Positions 61,273 to 64,000 of a DNA stretch of 64,000 nucleotides are shown here, piece after piece. The stretch's first letter is position 1. Each line of letters begins with the position of its first letter. The notes below the pieces were generated by a model. It was not told the DNA's origin, ran no database searches, and saw only the letters and a list, made by a program, of their open reading frames with translations. The DNA comes from Streptomyces sp. PTY087I2 (GTDB lineage Bacteria; Actinomycetota; Actinomycetes; Streptomycetales; Streptomycetaceae). Position numbers and translations under genes: made by a program. The stretch is taken from positions 1-64,000 of the forward strand of contig NZ_LZRD01000005.1 in the NCBI RefSeq assembly GCF_001687325.1, in the 5' to 3' direction.

Positions 61273-62606
61273 CGTCCGTCCTCCGTCCGGTCCTCGGACC
61301 CCGGCAGCGGGGCGTGCAGCAGGGCCCGCGCGGCCCGGCGGCCCGACGCGTCCACCACATCGATCCGCCAGCCCGCCAGCTCGACGCTGTCGTCCACCGT
61401 CGGGATCCGCCCGAGCTCGGCGGCGATCAGCCCGGCGAGGGTCTCGTAGGGCCCCTCCGGCACCCGCAGACCGATCCTGCGGAGCTGGTCGGTGCGCGCC
61501 GCCCCGTCGGCCGACCACAGGGTGCGGCCGTCGGCGTCCTCACCGGCGGCGGCGAGATCGGGCGTCTCGTGCGGATCGTGTTCGTCGCGGACCTCGCCGA
61601 CGACTTCCTCCACGATGTCCTCCAGCGTCGCGACCCCGGCCGTACCGCCGTACTCGTCGATCACCACGGCCATGGCGAGCTTCCCGGACAGCCGGTCCAG
61701 CAGCCTGTCCACGGTGAGCGTCTCCGGTGCGAGCAGGGGCTCGCGCAGCAGCTCCGAGACGCGGGTCCGGGGCCGCCGGTCGGCGGGGATCGCCAGCACG
61801 TCCTTGATATGGGCCACGCCGACCACGGTGTCCAGGCTGCCCCGGTAGACGGGGAAGCGGGACAGACCGGTCGCCCGCGTGGCGTTGGCGACATCCTCGG
61901 CCGTCGCGTGCAGGTCCAGCGCGGTCACCTGGACCCGCGGGGTCATCACGTTCTCCGCCGTCAGCTCCGAGAGGTTCAGGGTGCGGACGAACAGCTCGGC
62001 GGTGTCCGCCTCCAGCGCGCCCTCCTTCGCGGAGTGCCGGGCCAGCGCCACCAGCTCCTGCGGGCTGCGGGCGGAGGCCAGCTCCTCGGTCGGCTCCAGA
62101 CCGAAGCGGCGCACGATCCGGTTGGCGGTGTTGTTCAGATGGCTGATGAAGGGCCGGAACACCGCCGTGAACCCGCGCTGCGGTGTCGCCACCGCCTTGG
62201 CCACGGCCAGCGGGGAGGAGATCGCCCAGTTCTTCGGGACCAGCTCGCCGACCACCATCAGGACCACCGTGGACAGCGCCGTACCGATGACGAGCGCCAG
62301 GGTGGACGCGGCGGCGGGATGCAGCCCCGCCGCCTCGACGGGGCCGCGGATCAGCTTGGCGATGGACGGCTCGGAGAGCATGCCGATCACCAGGTTGGTG
62401 ACGGTGATGCCGAGCTGGGCCCCCGAGAGCTGGAACGTGAGACTCCGGACGGCCTTCAGCGCGCTCGCGGCACCCCGCTCGCTCCGCTCGACAGCCCGTT
62501 CGAGTTCGCCGCGCTCCACCGTGGTCAGGGAGAACTCCGCCGCGACGAACGCGCCGCAGGCGACGCAGAGCAGCAGGGCGACGAGCAGCAGAAGCACTTC
62601 GGTCAT
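61269..62606 (-). CDS. CNNM/HlyC-CorC-family transporter, larger paralogue
   Basis: 445 residues. DUF21 domain (1-190, GELVPKN), CBS pair (about 215-340; FPVYRGSLDTVVGVAHIKD and IDEYGGTAGVATLED) and a C-terminal CorC_HlyC domain (about 360-440). Probably a Mg/Co-related membrane transporter forming a heteromeric pair with the coupled downstream gene. ATG 62606. Confidence 0.9.
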   Translation of the reverse strand: MTEVLLLLVALLLCVACGAFVAAEFSLTTVERGELERAVERSERGAASALKAVRSLTFQLSGAQLGITVTNLVIGMLSEPSIAKLIRGPVEAAGLHPAAASTLALVIGTALSTVVLMVVGELVPKNWAISSPLAVAKAVATPQRGFTAVFRPFISHLNNTANRIVRRFGLEPTEELASARSPQELVALARHSAKEGALEADTAELFVRTLNLSELTAENVMTPRVQVTALDLHATAEDVANATRATGLSRFPVYRGSLDTVVGVAHIKDVLAIPADRRPRTRVSELLREPLLAPETLTVDRLLDRLSGKLAMAVVIDEYGGTAGVATLEDIVEEVVGEVRDEHDPHETPDLAAAGEDADGRTLWSADGAARTDQLRRIGLRVPEGPYETLAGLIAAELGRIPTVDDSVELAGWRIDVVDASGRRAARALLHAPLPGSEDRTEDGR

Positions 62607-62720
62607 CGGTTCACCTCCGTCCCATGATCGGGCAGGGGCGGGGGGACCGCGCGGTGTCGGAGGAGCCGGAGGAGCACGTCATCGTAGGCGTCTGCCCAGC
62701 AGCGGCCCTCTCCTACCGCG

Positions 62721-63152
62721 TCAGTCCGTCAGATGCCTCACCCAGCGGCTCCACTGCGGCTCGGGCCCATACCCCGCCGCGCGCCAGGCGTGGTGGGCCG
62801 AGGCGTTGCGGTCGAGGACCATGGCGTCGGCGCGCCGCCCGCCCAGAGCGGTGAACCGTTCCTCCGCCGCCGCGAGGAGGGCGCTCCCCACGCCCCGGCG
62901 CCGCTGGTCCGGGTGGACCGCGAGGCGGTAGAGATGGCAGCGCCAGCCGTCGAACCCCGCGATGACCGTGCCGACCAGCACCCCCTCCCGCTCGGCCAGG
63001 ATCAACGCTTCGGGGTCCCGTTCCACCAGGCGGGCGACCCCGTCCCCGTCGTCGCTGATGCTGGTGCCCTCGGCGGCCACCTTCCAGAAGGCGAGGACCT
63101 CGTCCAGATCGGCCGGGGTCGCGGACCGTATCGACATCGAAAGATCGTTCAT
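62721..63152 (-). CDS. GNAT-family N-acetyltransferase
   Basis: 143 residues from ATG 63152; GGTGGG lies 9 nt upstream. The acetyl-CoA-binding motif A is VHPDQRRRGVGSALLAAAE (about 77-95), followed by MVLDRNASAHHAWRAAGYG. Substrate unknown. Divergent from the toxin-antitoxin operon. Confidence 0.88.
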   Translation of the reverse strand: MNDLSMSIRSATPADLDEVLAFWKVAAEGTSISDDGDGVARLVERDPEALILAEREGVLVGTVIAGFDGWRCHLYRLAVHPDQRRRGVGSALLAAAEERFTALGGRRADAMVLDRNASAHHAWRAAGYGPEPQWSRWVRHLTD

Positions 63153-63228
63153 GGCGGCCATCCCACCATCCGCCGCACCGGGGCGTCGATCGCATTCCGG
63201 ATGGCGGTCGCACGCTCCCCTTGCCGGT

Positions 63229-63248
63229 GCTAGCGCGACCGCGCTAGC
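63229..63248. promoter_or_regulatory. GCTAGCGC inverted repeat before the antitoxin gene
   Basis: GCTAGCGC (63229-63236) and GCGCTAGC (63241-63248) form eight-base arms with a four-base spacer, nine bases before the antitoxin GTG. A likely operator for the ribbon-helix-helix antitoxin. Confidence 0.6.
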
Positions 63249-63256
63249 GTGGTCGG

Positions 63257-63484
63257 GTGCCCAAGACACAGCTGAACGTCCGAGTGGACGAGGCCACCGC
63301 CGAGGCCGCGCGGCAGCGCGCGCTGGAGAGGGGGATGAGCGTGAACCGCTACATAGAGGAACTCGTCCAGCGGGACGCGGGCGAGGCGGGACACACCTTC
63401 GTCGAGGCCGCGGCCGACTTCATGAAGCAGTACGAGTCGGTGTTCGCCGAGGAGTTCGGCCCGGAGCGCGAAGGCACCCGTTGA
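63257..63484 (+). CDS. Ribbon-helix-helix (CopG/Arc-type) antitoxin
   Basis: 75 residues. PKTQLNVRVDEATAEAARQRA gives the beta-strand and first helix of the RHH fold, and SVNRYIEELVQRD the second helix. The C-terminal part (FVEAAADFMKQYESVFAEEFG) is the toxin-binding tail. GTG 63257 lies just after a palindromic operator. Its stop overlaps the toxin TTG start (TTGA). Confidence 0.85.
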   Translation: MPKTQLNVRVDEATAEAARQRALERGMSVNRYIEELVQRDAGEAGHTFVEAAADFMKQYESVFAEEFGPEREGTR

Positions 63485-63852
63485 ACCTGCGGATCGACCT
63501 CTCCTGGCTGCTGATGGTCGCCGAGCACAAGACGCCCGGAGACCCGCAGGTCGTCGACTGGGGCGCGCTCGTCGCCGCCGTGGCCCGGCACGACGCGGAG
63601 ATCTTCGGCAGCACCGTCTACAGCGACCCGCACGCACGGGCGGCCGCCCTGTTGCAGCTGCTGCTGCATGTGCCCGCGCTCGAACACTCCAACGCGATGT
63701 TCGCCTCGGCCGTCGCGTACGGCTACCTCGTCGCCTCCGGGCTCAAGGTCATCACCTCGCCCGAGCAGGTCCGCGATCTGGCGCTGCTGGTGAAGCAGGG
63801 CAAGGCGGACGTACGGGCGATCGCCGACGAGCTGCGCCGGTGGAGCGTGTGA
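63481..63852 (+). CDS. Fic/Doc-family toxin-like protein with degenerate catalytic motif
   Basis: 123 residues from a TTG at 63481, supported by GAAGG at 6-nt spacing and the TTGA overlap with the antitoxin. All-helical Doc-like fold: ARAAALLQLLLHVPALEHSN is the segment where Doc/Fic enzymes have HxFxDGNKR. Here only fragments (His, Asn) remain, so AMP- or phospho-transfer activity is doubtful. It ends GKADVRAIADELRRWSV. A Streptomyces family of toxin-antitoxin partners carries this form. Confidence 0.75.
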   Translation: MNLRIDLSWLLMVAEHKTPGDPQVVDWGALVAAVARHDAEIFGSTVYSDPHARAAALLQLLLHVPALEHSNAMFASAVAYGYLVASGLKVITSPEQVRDLALLVKQGKADVRAIADELRRWSV

Positions 63853-63873
63853 GGCTTCAGTCCCCGTCCTCGT

Positions 63874-64000
63874 TCAGCCCCCGTCTTCCGTGAACGGCTT
63901 GCGGGCCACGCCCAGGACACAGGGCGACGAGGGCATCTGAAGGCCCGTCTCCGGAATGCGCAGCCTGCGGTACGTGCCCAGCTCGAAGCCCGCCGCCTCG
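63874..64000 (-). CDS. C-terminal end of a SAM-methyltransferase-like protein (partial)
   Basis: The last 41 codons of a leftward gene that enters from beyond the window. The sequence EAAGFELGTYRRLRIP and then a VLGVARKP strand before a short acidic tail resembles the closing beta-hairpin of class I methyltransferases. Too short for a certain assignment. Confidence 0.4.
   Translation of the reverse strand, partial: EAAGFELGTYRRLRIPETGLQMPSSPCVLGVARKPFTEDGG

Noticed and set aside
1-64000. tRNA or rRNA genes, insertion sequences, att sites, TTA codons
   Set aside because: I looked for these while reading and saw none that I could support; a tRNAscan or IS search was not possible.

Overview
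This 64-kb window is chromosomal DNA of a high-GC actinomycete, almost certainly a Streptomyces. G+C is very high with G/C-rich third codon positions, and GTG starts are common (one TTG). Stop/start overlaps of the GTGA or ATGA type are frequent. Genus-typical genes include a divergent third EF-Tu, a DasR-like GntR regulator with a dre-like operator, an ECF41 sigma factor, a nitrate reductase fused to a flavoprotein, and a SWIM/DUF6493 pair. I noticed no in-frame TTA (bldA) codon, and saw no tRNA, rRNA, CRISPR array or insertion sequence. Most genes look like conserved core-chromosome genes separated by small accessory modules.

Layout. 1-8.3 kb: end of a lipoprotein gene, a DinB-like thiol transferase, a Gfo/Idh/MocA oxidoreductase, apolipoprotein N-acyltransferase (lnt), an NTF2-like protein, a universal stress protein, a ferric-reductase-like membrane protein, a His-rich membrane protein and an ECF sigma factor with a repeat-rich N-terminal extension. 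8.3-12.7 kb: a compact leftward operon (methyltransferase, CysK-like PLP enzyme, ATP-grasp ligase, MFS exporter) that looks like a small biosynthetic cluster. 13.1-17.4 kb: one 1418-residue NADPH-nitrate reductase fusion. 17.4-24.2 kb: a P-loop kinase, uppP, a TVP38-like protein, an AlkD-like protein, tuf3, a spermidine-synthase-like protein and a secreted/anchored protein. 24.3-29.7 kb: small metabolic genes (thioesterase, gamma-carbonic anhydrase, acetyltransferase, XRE-cupin regulator, YbaK, AAC(3), CoA-binding protein, YigZ).

29.9-34.2 kb: sbcD-sbcC, preceded by a possible 10-codon leader ORF. 34.3-41.2 kb: sulfur and amino-acid functions, namely two Lrp/AsnC regulators, each divergent from a plausible target (rhodanese; trans-sulfuration PLP lyase), an R2K ATP-grasp protein, a DUF885 peptidase and an ACT-GNAT acetyltransferase. 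41.2-47.0 kb: a two-gene SWIM zinc-finger/DUF6493 operon, then a Tat-exported PhoD phosphatase. 47.3-49.9 kb: a decayed region with an internally deleted MocR regulator gene and a DMT permease ORF that reads through repeats into the antisense strand of a hydrolase gene. 50.0-57.1 kb: regulators (ECF41, DasR-like GntR, ROK, NarL-type two-component system) and an ABC exporter divergent from the kinase. 57.1-63.9 kb: mug, purB, an SGNH hydrolase, two CNNM/HlyC transporters, a GNAT, a ribbon-helix-helix/Fic-like toxin-antitoxin pair and the end of a methyltransferase-like gene.

The items I would look at first are the PLP/ATP-grasp/methyltransferase/MFS operon, the SWIM-DUF6493 pair, the degenerate Fic toxin module, the broken MocR-DMT pair and the operator-overlapped promoter of the GntR gene. 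All functions are read from sequence motifs; no database search was run.
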